From: Oligoflexales bacterium
GTDB taxonomy: Bacteria; Bdellovibrionota_B; Oligoflexia; Oligoflexales; JALZUQ01
Direction of reading: 5' to 3'
Assembly (NCBI GenBank): GCA_023301565.1
Contig: JALZUO010000034.1
Span: forward strand, 67,621-131,620
DNA: 64,000 bases
The notes under the pieces were generated by a model. The model had not been told where the DNA came from. It worked only from the letters and a program-made list of their open reading frames with translations, and ran no database searches. This document shows, piece by piece, positions 7,958 through 16,543 of the stretch; position 1 is the first letter of the stretch; the number at the start of each line of letters is the position of its first letter. The translations under genes were made by a program, and so were the position numbers.

Positions 7958-9079
7958 CTAAGGCCCAACAAAGCCAGGCTCTGGATGTAGCTCCACGCCC
8001 CATCTCTCTTTGACTGTCTCGTGGATAGTTTCTGCCAGAGCTTTCACATCAGTTGAAGAAGCGCTGCCGTAGTTGCAGATGGCAAGGCAGTGGTTTTTAG
8101 ATAGCCGTGCTGATTTGTGTGTGTATCCCTTGCTGAAGCCGCTTTGTTCTATGAGCCAGGCAGCAGATAATTTATATAGGCCAGATACTTTGTGGGTACG
8201 GAAAGATTTTTTTTGCTCTTTGCTCATCTTTGATTTCAGTCCTTTTAAAGTAGCTGCCCCAACAATTGGATTGATAAAAAAAGACCCGAGTGAATGAGAG
8301 TTTTTATCCTTTGGACTTACTACCATTGATTTTTTTGAACGGATTTTGAGTACGGCTTGCCGGATAGCATTTAGCTTATTTGGAATGCTCGTTAGAGTCT
8401 TGTAGCGCATGTTTTGTTTCACGTAGTGAAAAAGCTCTTGGTACAGTATTTTTGGCTCTTCATTTTTTACAAACTCAAAGTTTACGGCCGAAACAAAATA
8501 CTTAGCTTTATCTGCCGTTTTAAACCTACTAGTTCTGTAAGCGAACTCGCACTCTTCTTGAAAGAAAGTTTTTGATTGGCCGGATTCTAACTCCATCGTT
8601 TCTACCGACTCGATTCGCATGCTTACCTCTTGTCCGTAGGCACCGACGTTTTGAATGGGGGTTGAGCCGACCTGTCCCGGGATGCCAGACATAGCTTCAA
8701 CGCCGCTTAGGCCTTTGTCTGCGCAGGCTTGCACAAACAAGTCCCAGTTTTCGCCGCTAGCAACCTTTGCAGTTACTTTTTCGCTGTTTTCCGACCACTC
8801 TACACCCTTTAGCTGGTTGTGTAGTACGAGACCATCGAAGCCAACATCGGAAAACAAGGTGTTACTTCCATCACCCAAAATAAAAACAGGCAAATTTTTG
8901 GACTTGGCCCATGCGTAAGCTTCTTTGATGTCAGGCCCTGTTTCAGCAGAAAAAAAGAATGCCGCAGGCCCACCGATCTTAATCGTTGAATAATCTTTTA
9001 GAGACACATTTTTTTCGATGCGGTTTTCAATGTTTGATTTGAAGCTAGATTCAGAGGTCACTTTAACATCCTCGAGCAA
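7958..9079 (-). CDS. murB: UDP-N-acetylenolpyruvoylglucosamine reductase
   Basis: Flavoenzyme that makes UDP-MurNAc in the cytoplasmic stage of peptidoglycan synthesis; 373 aa, slightly longer than the usual 300-350. FAD-binding marks are YSTIKIGGPA, LGDGSNTLF, and SGIPGQVGSTPIQNVGAYGQE; the proton-donor serine lies in HSLGSFFINP. FAYRTSRFK and the arrangement of the C-terminal domain fit the type I (E. coli-like) MurB. The start overlaps the end of the TrmH-family gene by 22 bp, and there is a 25-residue N-terminal lead before the FAD domain. Confidence 0.93.
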   Translation of the reverse strand: MLEDVKVTSESSFKSNIENRIEKNVSLKDYSTIKIGGPAAFFFSAETGPDIKEAYAWAKSKNLPVFILGDGSNTLFSDVGFDGLVLHNQLKGVEWSENSEKVTAKVASGENWDLFVQACADKGLSGVEAMSGIPGQVGSTPIQNVGAYGQEVSMRIESVETMELESGQSKTFFQEECEFAYRTSRFKTADKAKYFVSAVNFEFVKNEEPKILYQELFHYVKQNMRYKTLTSIPNKLNAIRQAVLKIRSKKSMVVSPKDKNSHSLGSFFINPIVGAATLKGLKSKMSKEQKKSFRTHKVSGLYKLSAAWLIEQSGFSKGYTHKSARLSKNHCLAICNYGSASSTDVKALAETIHETVKERWGVELHPEPGFVGP

Positions 9080-9819
9080 TAGTAGCCCAGTGCTGCAGCT
9101 ACGCTGTTTGCTACGTTCATAGAGTTTTTTCTACCCTGCATAGGTATCCGAACGATCTTGTCGCACTTTTGTAGGGTTTCTGTGCTTAGCCCAAAGCGTT
9201 CGTTGCCAAATAAAAAAACTGGGTTTGCAGGAAGAGCGACATTGTAAAAGTTCTCTGCGCCCTCCACCGTTTCAAAAGCAACCACAGGGTGCTTTGTAGA
9301 CTCTAGAAGATGATCAATGCTGCGGTGCATGGCTGTTTGCACGTACTCTTCAGCGCCCAAAGCTGTTTTGCGCACAGCTTTAGAGGCCGGTTCTGGTGTG
9401 TAGCCAATTAGGTGTACCGATTCTGCACCAAAGTTTTCGCAGGTTCTTAGGATGCTGCCGACGTTAAAAGCTGAACGAAGATTTTCGAGCGCGACAGAAA
9501 AAGGAAGCGTCGTAATAGCCAGAGGCGCATCGTGATCGCTATGACGCACGACGATGTTTTCATCTTTTAAACTTAGGCCAAGCAGGTGCTCTAGGCCCAC
9601 AGAAATTTCGATGACGCGCTGGATATCTGTAGGCTCAATGCGCCCAAGCCTTGAAAAAAGCGATTCCATCCCGCGCGGTGGCTCCAGCTTTGATAAATCC
9701 TCTAGCGAGCCGCGTAGCTTTGCGGCCTGCGAGCTATCAAACTCTGTTTCTAAACCTCGGCTGAGCTTTAATAGTCTTCGTGCGAGCTTGTCGGCTCTAT
9801 CTGACAGTTGAACTTCCAT
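9058..9819 (-). CDS. TrmH/SpoU family RNA 2'-O-methyltransferase
   Basis: SPOUT-class methyltransferase, 253 aa. The catalytic knot motifs are ENLRSAFNVGSILRTCENFG (motif 1), VFLFGNERFGLS (motif 2) and RIPMQGRKNSMNVANSVAAALG (motif 3, given in part). It uses SAM to methylate a ribose in tRNA or rRNA; the exact target cannot be read from the sequence. The N-terminal ~110 residues are helical and charged and do not match the L30e-like substrate domain of RlmB. Lies 20 bp downstream of metG and overlaps murB, so metG-trmH-murB is probably one operon. Confidence 0.88.
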   Translation of the reverse strand: MEVQLSDRADKLARRLLKLSRGLETEFDSSQAAKLRGSLEDLSKLEPPRGMESLFSRLGRIEPTDIQRVIEISVGLEHLLGLSLKDENIVVRHSDHDAPLAITTLPFSVALENLRSAFNVGSILRTCENFGAESVHLIGYTPEPASKAVRKTALGAEEYVQTAMHRSIDHLLESTKHPVVAFETVEGAENFYNVALPANPVFLFGNERFGLSTETLQKCDKIVRIPMQGRKNSMNVANSVAAALGYYCSRMLK

Positions 9820-9839
9820 CTACCAAATTACCCTTCAAA

Positions 9840-11888
9840 CTACCCGATGGAATCACCTGGTTTGGCGCCAGCGTCTGGCGACATCAAGAAAGCATCCGAA
9901 CCCTCTCCGGCTGCTATAAGCATTCCTTCGGAGACGCCAAACTTCATTTTTCTTGGTTTTAAGTTTGCGACAACAGCAATGAGTTTACCCTCGAGCTGTT
10001 CTGGAGTGTATGACGCTTTGATCCCGGCGAAGATCGTTCTTTGGTCTTCACCACCTAGATCAACACGCAATTTCAGTAACTTTCTGGCCTCAGGAATCTC
10101 TTCTGCTTTGATCACTCTGGCTACCTTTAGCTCCACCTTGAAAAAGTCATCTATTGTGATGTACTTTGGCTCTTCTGCTGCCGGGGCTTCTGTCTTTTTT
10201 ACTTCAGCGTTTGCTTCGCTATTTTCCATTTGGGCTCCAAACTGTTTTCTGGTTTCTTCAAATATTTGTTCGACTTGATCTTCTTTAACCCGCGTAGCGA
10301 GGTGTGTGTAGGCTGTAATCTGCTCTGAAGGCCACTCCGCGCTTAAATCACTCCATTTAAACTCATCTTTAAACCCAAGCAGAGTTTTTGCTTTACTCGC
10401 ATACTCGGGCATTACTGGTGTTAGGCATATAGCTAAAACCTTAAAGTAGCCAAGCATACAGGTTAAAACCTCGTGGGTCTTTTCCTTGTCTTCTTTGATC
10501 ATTTTCCAAGGCGCGTTTTTGTCAAAAAACTTATTTGCGTCTTCAGCTATTTCTCTAATTTCTTGCATGGCTCTCGAGAATTCACGCTTTTCAAAAAGTT
10601 CAGGCACGGCAGAAGCTTTTTTAGTAGCTAGAGCTAGTTTTTCGTTTAAATCGGAGCTGATATTTTTTGCTAGGTTTCGATCAAAGTGCTTGGCAAGCAT
10701 CTGTGCGCCGCGAGATCCGACGTTTGTGATTTTGCCAACTAACTCACTGTTTACCTTAGCAACCAGGTCCTCGCCCGAATAAGCAAAGTCTTGAATTCCA
10801 GGCCCCATTTTACTTGTGAGGTAAAAACGTAGGACCTCCGGGTCCATGAACTTTCTGAATGCTGAAGCTGCGACAAAATCTCCACGCGACTTCGACATCT
10901 TCTTGCCTTTATAGGTAAGCATTCCGTGCGTAAAAATTGCTTTGGGCAGGGAATACCCAGTTTCTTTGAGCATTGCAGGCCAAAAAAGAGCATGAAACTG
11001 GATAATGTCTTTTCCTATGACGTGGTAGATCTCTGTATCTTCGTCGCGCCAATAGTGATCTGCATTTAAATTTTTCTGGGCTGCAAATTCTTCTGTAGCA
11101 GATATATAGCCAACCGGAGCGTCGAGCCAAACATAAAAGTATTTTCCTGGCTCGTCAGGAAGCTCAAAACCGAAGTAGGGCTTATCTCTGCTGATGCACC
11201 AGTCTTGTAGGCCGCCTTGGATCCACTCTTGCAGTTTAGCGTTTACGGCCGAATCTGTGGCTTTGGGGACCCACTTTTCTAGAAAGGCAGTATATTCAGA
11301 CAACTTAAAATAATAGTGCGAGGTCTGCCGCATCGTGGGCTTTGCCTTGCAGTTTGCGCAAAACGGCTCTTTTAACTCCGAGGTTTCATAAGTTGCACTG
11401 CACGACTCACACTGGTCGCCATACTGGTCTTTGGTGCCGCATTTAGGGCATGTTCCTTTGATGAACCGATCAGGTAAAAACATATTGCAGCTTTCACTTT
11501 CGCAGTAGTGCTGGTCGCTATCTTTTTTTACAAGCTTTCCAGATTTTTTTAGAGTTTCGTAAAAAGCATTCGCAAACTTTTGATTGGTGTCAGAGTCTGT
11601 CGAGCCATAGTAAGCGTGTTCAATTCCAAATGCCTTAAAATCTTCGACTTGGCTATTTAGGTTCTCTGCTACAAATACTTTTGGGTCCACCTTGTTTTTT
11701 CTGGCCTGGACCATGATCGGCGTACCGTGCGTGTCGCCCGCACATATAAACTGACAGTCGTGTCCCATCATGCGCATGTTGCGTGCCCAAACATCCGTAT
11801 AGATCTGCTCTACAAGGTGGCCTAAATGCGCTGGCCCGTTTGCGTAAGGTAGCGCTGCGGTAACAAGAATTTTTCGTTTAGTTGTCAT
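9840..11888 (-). CDS. metG: methionyl-tRNA synthetase with C-terminal tRNA-binding domain
   Basis: Class I synthetase, 682 aa from this start. The HIGH motif appears as PAHLGH near the N-terminus and KMSKS as GKKMSKSRGDF. The connective peptide carries a four-Cys-pair Zn ribbon (CESESC, CPKC, CESC, CANC). The C-terminal ~110 residues (ITIDDFFKVELKVARV onward) are the EMAP/Trbp111-type tRNA-binding domain that dimerises MetRS. A frame extension to a TTG at 11927 exists, but the ATG at 11888 has an AAGGGG upstream and begins right before the conserved RKILVTAALPYANG, so I take the ATG. Confidence 0.95.
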   Translation of the reverse strand: MTTKRKILVTAALPYANGPAHLGHLVEQIYTDVWARNMRMMGHDCQFICAGDTHGTPIMVQARKNKVDPKVFVAENLNSQVEDFKAFGIEHAYYGSTDSDTNQKFANAFYETLKKSGKLVKKDSDQHYCESESCNMFLPDRFIKGTCPKCGTKDQYGDQCESCSATYETSELKEPFCANCKAKPTMRQTSHYYFKLSEYTAFLEKWVPKATDSAVNAKLQEWIQGGLQDWCISRDKPYFGFELPDEPGKYFYVWLDAPVGYISATEEFAAQKNLNADHYWRDEDTEIYHVIGKDIIQFHALFWPAMLKETGYSLPKAIFTHGMLTYKGKKMSKSRGDFVAASAFRKFMDPEVLRFYLTSKMGPGIQDFAYSGEDLVAKVNSELVGKITNVGSRGAQMLAKHFDRNLAKNISSDLNEKLALATKKASAVPELFEKREFSRAMQEIREIAEDANKFFDKNAPWKMIKEDKEKTHEVLTCMLGYFKVLAICLTPVMPEYASKAKTLLGFKDEFKWSDLSAEWPSEQITAYTHLATRVKEDQVEQIFEETRKQFGAQMENSEANAEVKKTEAPAAEEPKYITIDDFFKVELKVARVIKAEEIPEARKLLKLRVDLGGEDQRTIFAGIKASYTPEQLEGKLIAVVANLKPRKMKFGVSEGMLIAAGEGSDAFLMSPDAGAKPGDSIG

Positions 11889-12149
11889 GTCCAAATGCCC
11901 CTTGGTGCGAGGGGCCAAGTCTAGCAAATTAGCTGCCGTGTTCCTATAAAACCTAACTAGATGGCGCAGCGAGTATTATTTTTAGTTATTTCAGTAGGGT
12001 AGGTGGTCTGGGTTTCTTCGCCAGTGCTCGCCAAGGCCCATTTTTGCAATAATGCAATAAGAAGCCACTGAACCTGTTTGGATCTAAATGGCCGTTTGTT
12101 CTGATACCACTGCGAAGATTGAGGCCTAACGGCCAGGCTTGGTGTATAC
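11889..12149. other. intergenic stretch without a recognisable gene
   Basis: About 260 bp upstream of metG and downstream of the acidic secreted protein gene's terminator. Short frames here lack ribosome sites and protein-like composition. I see no T-box, riboswitch or tRNA; it should contain the metG promoter on the minus strand. Confidence 0.4.
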
Positions 12150-12178
12150 AAAAAACCCCGGGCCAACCCAGGGTTTTT
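12150..12178 (-). terminator. intrinsic terminator
   Basis: AAAAACCC and GGGTTTTT arms enclosing a GC-rich centre (CGGGCCAACCCA), just downstream of the acidic secreted protein gene on the minus strand. A/T runs on both sides allow it to work in either direction. Confidence 0.75.
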
Positions 12179-12202
12179 CTTTATGAAATAAACCCAAAGG
12201 GC

Positions 12203-13042
12203 TTAGTCTTCGTCACCATTCAAGTCGTCGTCAAGTGCTGGCTCGTCGTCAAGTGCTGGCTCGTCGTCAAGTGCTGGCTCGTCGTCAAGTGCTGGCTCGT
12301 CGAGCAACTTTGGAGCTAGTGTCCAAGCGCGTACACCTACAAACAATTCAGGAGTCTCGCTTGTTGCATCTCTGTAGCCGTGCAGAGTAAAGCGTCCAGC
12401 GCCTAGCTTAAGAAGTTTTGCAGACTCTTCTGTGATTTTGAAAGTTTCTTCTTCCTCTTCTGCGGCGAAAGAAAGTAGGCATTCTGTTTCTTCATCGCAT
12501 GTTGGTGCGGTGATTTCACCTGTGTGCTTTTCTAACGTCGGAACTGCAAACTTAGGAGCTAGGATACTTAGGCTGCATCGCTGACGGTAGCGTCCATTGT
12601 GGTGCGCTGAAAACCGTACTTTGCTGTAAGTCAAAGCTTCTTTGTTTTGGTGTAGGTTCCAGCCCTTGTATGGAATGATGTCGGCAAGCTTAACCCATGT
12701 TTCTTCTTGGGCTTTTTCTTCGCCGTCATCTGCTGGTTCTTCATCGCTATCATCTGTAGTTGGCTCTTCTGCTTCAAGAACTTCTACGTTGCTGATAAAA
12801 AGTTGTTTACTACATGTGTTAGAAAAACCTTGGCTAAAGCCTAAATCAGTCACTGCAGCTGGTTCGCTAAGCTTTACTTCAAAATGAGTGATGCCTCTGT
12901 TAAGTAGGACAACGCCATTGAAAATATTTTCAGTTTCCCCTACGTCACTGCTGCTAGTGAAGTTTGCTGACACACTTGCCTGAGCAAAAGTACCAAAAGC
13001 ACATAGCATCGCAATCGTCATGATTTGAATTGTTTTCATCAA
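12203..13042 (-). CDS. secreted acidic protein with C-terminal EPALDD repeats
   Basis: 279 aa with a clear signal peptide (IMTIAMLCAFGTFAQA, cleavage after AQA around residue 22). The mature protein is strongly acidic with a Glu/Asp-rich insert near residue 95 and two Cys pairs. The C-terminus is four tandem copies of the hexapeptide EPALDD followed by DDLNGDED. Such Asp-rich tails could bind Ca2+ or act as a flexible anionic tether. I recognise no family. Monocistronic, with its own terminator, divergent from the XRE regulator gene. Confidence 0.7.
   Translation of the reverse strand: MMKTIQIMTIAMLCAFGTFAQASVSANFTSSSDVGETENIFNGVVLLNRGITHFEVKLSEPAAVTDLGFSQGFSNTCSKQLFISNVEVLEAEEPTTDDSDEEPADDGEEKAQEETWVKLADIIPYKGWNLHQNKEALTYSKVRFSAHHNGRYRQRCSLSILAPKFAVPTLEKHTGEITAPTCDEETECLLSFAAEEEEETFKITEESAKLLKLGAGRFTLHGYRDATSETPELFVGVRAWTLAPKLLDEPALDDEPALDDEPALDDEPALDDDLNGDED
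12231..12302 (-). repeat. 18-bp tandem repeat, four perfect copies, inside a coding region
   Basis: The unit TCAAGTGCTGGCTCGTCG (plus-strand reading) recurs at 12231, 12249, 12267 and 12285 without a single mismatch. Because 18 is a multiple of three, copy-number change would alter protein length by six residues without breaking the frame. Perfect identity, including third codon positions, points to recent duplication. Confidence 0.97.
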
Positions 13043-13240
13043 TTACCTCCCTGAAAATTTTTATGTGAAATGAATCTACATAATTGCCTTAATGGCAACA
13101 GATGTCCAATTTAAGCATTTACAAAAGCAGCACAACTAGAAGATAAAAAGTACCTGAGCCGGAACTTTTTGGGGGTCTTTGGTTCGGTAAAAAACTGTAT
13201 CAATATTTGCTTTCACAAAGATTAGATTAGATGAGGAACT

Positions 13241-13993
13241 ATGAGCAGCTCTCAACACCTTGACACCGAATATCTTGGAATTGTCACCACACTTAAAAGC
13301 ATGCTTAAAAAACGCAAACTTCGATATAAAGATATTGCTGAAAAGACAGGCTTCCCCGAGTCTACTTTAAAGAAAATTTTTTCCGGACGTGATTGTTCTA
13401 TTCGCACCCTGATGCAAATTTGTGAGTGTTTAGACACCACTTTAGAAGATGTCTTAAAAGTAGATTCGTCACAGTTAAACAAGGGTTTTACTTTAACTGC
13501 AGAACAAGAGCAGCTGTTCGTGCGAGAGCCAAATGTCTATGATGCCTTTATTCGCTTGCTACAAAAAAATGAACCAGCTCAGATTCGTGATGTTCTTAAG
13601 CTTTCGGACGCAAGTTGGGACAGATACCTGCGCGAAATGGAAGAGGTTGGCCTGTTAGAGAGGCATGCAGGTGACAGGGCAAAGCTAAAGGTCGAGGGTT
13701 CATTTAAGCTTGCCAGTGGTCCGCTACATGATTTTTTGGTTGCTAGGGTCAATGCAAAGTTTTTAAAGGCATTGCCAGCTCTGCAAGAAAGTGACAAGGA
13801 AACGGTCTTTGAAGTCGGCAGTATAAGAATTACGCGGCGGCTGTTTGAGGAGTTTTCGTTTAACCTCAGAAATCTGTATAGAGACTTTGACCGCAGAAGC
13901 AACCTTGAGTCGACCTTGCTAGAGGACAAGGATTTGCGGAAGGTGACTTATCTTATAGCAGCGGCGGAGTTTGATTCCATTAAGGGTGCCTAA
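13241..13993 (+). CDS. XRE-type helix-turn-helix transcriptional regulator
   Basis: 250 aa. Residues 12-65 form an XRE/Cro-type HTH: LRYKDIAEKTGFPESTLKKIFSG continues into a second helix pair, with DCSIRTLMQICECLD. Residues 95-240 form a second domain without Cys or obvious ligand motif (a winged-helix-like ILRDVLKLSDASWDRYLREMEEVGLLE region, then a helical tail); this two-part plan resembles the putative regulators annotated in Bdellovibrio-type genomes. Only 37 bp separates it from the antiporter gene downstream, so it may belong to that transcription unit. Target genes unknown. Confidence 0.8.
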   Translation: MSSSQHLDTEYLGIVTTLKSMLKKRKLRYKDIAEKTGFPESTLKKIFSGRDCSIRTLMQICECLDTTLEDVLKVDSSQLNKGFTLTAEQEQLFVREPNVYDAFIRLLQKNEPAQIRDVLKLSDASWDRYLREMEEVGLLERHAGDRAKLKVEGSFKLASGPLHDFLVARVNAKFLKALPALQESDKETVFEVGSIRITRRLFEEFSFNLRNLYRDFDRRSNLESTLLEDKDLRKVTYLIAAAEFDSIKGA

Positions 13994-14030
13994 AGACTAT
14001 GATATCCCCCCAATGTTTTAAAAGTTATGA

Positions 14031-15572
14031 ATGTTTTTGCGGAGGCTTCTTCAAGTGTTTTTAGCGACGATCATCTTAGTGGTTTTTTTTCTTGCTGATC
14101 TAGCGGTTGCCGGTGGTGGCGTAAGCTCAGCTGCCTCCGTAGACTTTCCGATGGCGCTCACTAGCTACCACGATGAGGGGGCGAGTCTTCTGCAACGCCT
14201 ATTGGGCCGTATTGAGACAGAACCTATGAACCTTATTGCTGCGATTATTTTCCTTTGCGCAATTATCCATACGTTTTTTGCTGGCTATTTTCATCAGCTA
14301 GGTGTGAAGATACAAAAAAACCATGTCCAAAAACTGATCGATTCTGGTGACATCGGAAAAGAAAACCGTGACGTCTCTTTTATGGGGCGGTTGTTTCATT
14401 ACCTAGGCGAAGTCGAAGCGATTTTCGGTATCTGGGTTTTAGGGCTTTTAGTCGCTCTGTCTGTGGTCAAAGGCTGGGGAGTTGCTAAGGATTATATTGG
14501 GCATCAGGTTAATTTTACCGAACCTATGTTTATTGTCATTGTTATGGCTATTGCCTCTTCGCGGCCGATTCTTAACTTCAGCGAAAATATCTTGCGATTT
14601 TTTGCATCTTTTGGCGGAAAGTCTCCGGCCGCTTGGTGGATGACTATTTTAACAGTAGCCCCTATCCTAGGCTCTTTTATCACTGAGCCTGCAGCTATGA
14701 CAATTGCGGCGCTGCTTCTTGGGAAACAGTTTTACGCATTAAAGCCTTCTCTTAAGTTTCGGTACGGAACGCTTGGCTTGTTGTTTGTGAACATCTCTGT
14801 TGGTGGCACGCTTACAAACTTTGCTGCGCCTCCAGTGCTGATGGTGGCGGGCAAGTGGGGGTGGTCTTCACAACACATGCTTTTTAACTACGGCTTAAAA
14901 GCTGTAGTTGGAATTGTAATAGCCAACATAGTTTACTTTCTCTTTTTTCAGAAGGAGATGAAAGAGCTAGGGATCAAAAAGATCGAAGCGAATAAAAGTA
15001 GCGAGGTAGAGGTTACCTCGGATGACCAGTCAAACCTTGTTCCTACCTGGGTGACTTTTTCTCATCTGTTGTTTTTAGGCTGGGCTGTTTATATGGCTCA
15101 TTACCCAGTGTTTTTTATCGGTGGCTTTCTTTTCTTTTTAGGCTTCATGCACATGACAGAGCAGCACCAAAACAGGTTAGAGTTAAAAAGCCCCATGCTG
15201 GTCGGATTTTTTCTTGCAGGGCTTGTCATTCATGGAGGTCTACAGGGGTGGTGGATTGAGCCGGTCCTCAAAGAAATGTCGGAGTTTCCGCTCATGCTAA
15301 CGGCAGTAGTGCTAACCTCTTTTAACGATAATGCTGCCATTACTTATTTAAGTAGCTTGGTACCGGGATTTTCGGACTCTTTAAAGTATTCTGTGGTGGC
15401 CGGTGCGGTAGTCGGTGGAGGTCTCACAGTTATTGCAAACGCTCCAAATCCAGCTGGGCAGTCGATTCTTTCAAAGTTCTTCCCACAAAAAATGATCAAC
15501 CCACTTTACCTTTTCATAAGTGCGTTGTTTCCGACCTTTGTCATGGCCTGCGTTTTTTGGCTTTGGAAGTAG
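14031..15572 (+). CDS. putative Na+/H+ antiporter (Na_H_antiport_2 type)
   Basis: Integral inner-membrane protein, 513 aa, with about 11-13 hydrophobic segments and an N-terminal signal-anchor-like segment. The patterns TEPMFIVIVMAIASSRPIL, FITEPAAMTIAALLLGKQFY, GTLTNFAAPPVLMVAG and SFNDNAAITYLSSLVPG match a family annotated as putative Na+/H+ antiporters (PF07399), with acidic residues in the membrane suited to cation transport. Function is known only by annotation in the family. The ATG has a weak ribosome site, which may mean coupling to the XRE gene 37 bp upstream. Confidence 0.78.
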   Translation: MFLRRLLQVFLATIILVVFFLADLAVAGGGVSSAASVDFPMALTSYHDEGASLLQRLLGRIETEPMNLIAAIIFLCAIIHTFFAGYFHQLGVKIQKNHVQKLIDSGDIGKENRDVSFMGRLFHYLGEVEAIFGIWVLGLLVALSVVKGWGVAKDYIGHQVNFTEPMFIVIVMAIASSRPILNFSENILRFFASFGGKSPAAWWMTILTVAPILGSFITEPAAMTIAALLLGKQFYALKPSLKFRYGTLGLLFVNISVGGTLTNFAAPPVLMVAGKWGWSSQHMLFNYGLKAVVGIVIANIVYFLFFQKEMKELGIKKIEANKSSEVEVTSDDQSNLVPTWVTFSHLLFLGWAVYMAHYPVFFIGGFLFFLGFMHMTEQHQNRLELKSPMLVGFFLAGLVIHGGLQGWWIEPVLKEMSEFPLMLTAVVLTSFNDNAAITYLSSLVPGFSDSLKYSVVAGAVVGGGLTVIANAPNPAGQSILSKFFPQKMINPLYLFISALFPTFVMACVFWLWK

Positions 15573-15769
15573 AGGCTAAAAAGCAAGGTAGATTAAGTCT
15601 AACGATTTATTTATTTTTTGGCCTCTGTGCTGAAAATACTCATATTTTTGTATTTTGAAAAAAGTCTCTTTTGTTTAGAAGTGCATGCAGACATAGCTTT
15701 GCTCTTAAAAAAACAAAAAGCTTTAATTCTTACTTTTCAAATGCGTCGATAAAAGAAAAAATAGTACTA

Positions 15770-15796
15770 GGCCTATTTTATGTAGGCCATTTTTCT
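15770..15796 (+). promoter_or_regulatory. terminator-like hairpin in the aqpZ leader
   Basis: GGCCTA (15770-15775) and TAGGCC (15783-15788) form a perfect 6-bp stem with a 7-nt loop, followed by ATTTTT. It ends just before the GAGGAA ribosome site (from 15800) of aqpZ. This is the layout of an attenuator or of a terminator closing an upstream transcript; the 237 bp since the antiporter stop contain no other gene. Confidence 0.5.
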
Positions 15797-15810
15797 ATGA
15801 GGAAAAAAGC

Positions 15811-16494
15811 ATGAAACGTTATTTGGCAGAAGCAATCGGTACTGGTTGGCTAGTGTTAGGTGGTTGTGGCGCAGCAGTTTTTGCAGCAACCGTAGATTAC
15901 GGAATTGAGTATGTGGGCGTGTCGTTTGCCTTTGGTTTGACTGTCTTGACGATGGCTTATGCAATCGGTCATATCTCAGGGTGTCATTTAAACCCTGCAG
16001 TAACTCTTGGTCTAGTCGCTGGCGGTAGGTTCAACGCCAAAGATGCTCCTGGTTACATCATTTCGCAGTGTGTTGGCGGCATCGTAGCGGCTGGCATTCT
16101 TTGCTTTATATTCTCAAATCATGCTGGCTTTGAGTCTTTAGGCGGGTTTGCTACGAACGGTTTTGGTGAACACTCCCCCGAGGGTTACAGTATGGCTGCA
16201 GTTCTTGTAGCTGAATTTGTGTTAACGGCATTCTTTCTTTTTGTCATCATGGGCTCAACCGATAGCAGGGCGCCTGCTGGAATGGCCCCTATTGCCATCG
16301 GTCTTTGCCTTACCTTGATTCACCTTATTAGTATTCCAATTAGTAATACTTCTGTGAACCCAGCGCGCAGTACAGCTGTGGCGGTTTATGTCATGGGCCC
16401 CGCAGTAGCTCAGCTCTGGGCTTTTTGGGTTGCCCCGATTCTTGGCGGGATTGCAGGAGCAGTTATGTACAACGCAGTAGCTAGCAACGACTAG
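15811..16494 (+). CDS. aqpZ: aquaporin Z-type water channel
   Basis: MIP family inner-membrane channel, 227 aa, six hydrophobic segments. Both NPA boxes are intact (Asn61-Pro-Ala in [10 protein letters not shown] and Asn183-Pro-Ala in TSVNPARS), and Arg186 plus the His at 171 region (LIHLISIPI) fit the narrow selectivity filter of orthodox aquaporins rather than glycerol facilitators. GAGGAA precedes the ATG. A terminator-like hairpin stands in the leader, and a true terminator follows the gene. Confidence 0.93.
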   Translation: MKRYLAEAIGTGWLVLGGCGAAVFAATVDYGIEYVGVSFAFGLTVLTMAYAIGHISGCHLNPAVTLGLVAGGRFNAKDAPGYIISQCVGGIVAAGILCFIFSNHAGFESLGGFATNGFGEHSPEGYSMAAVLVAEFVLTAFFLFVIMGSTDSRAPAGMAPIAIGLCLTLIHLISIPISNTSVNPARSTAVAVYVMGPAVAQLWAFWVAPILGGIAGAVMYNAVASND

Positions 16495-16518
16495 GTTTTA
16501 GCTACACGGTTGCAACGA

Positions 16519-16543
16519 GGCGGGGCTTGCTCCGCCTTTTTTT
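16519..16543. terminator. intrinsic terminator between aqpZ and hutF
   Basis: GGCGGGG (519-525) pairs with the CTCCGCC side across a TTGC-type loop and is followed by a run of seven T. It reaches the stop codon of the convergent hutF-like gene. Confidence 0.8.

Noticed and set aside
12231-12302. Tandem repeat as a CRISPR array
   Set aside because: Units are contiguous, 18 bp, have no spacers, and stay in frame inside a coding region; there are no cas genes.
12119-12319. Plus-strand frame with VVKCWL repeats
   Set aside because: Shadow of the 18-bp tandem repeat that codes EPALDD on the minus strand.
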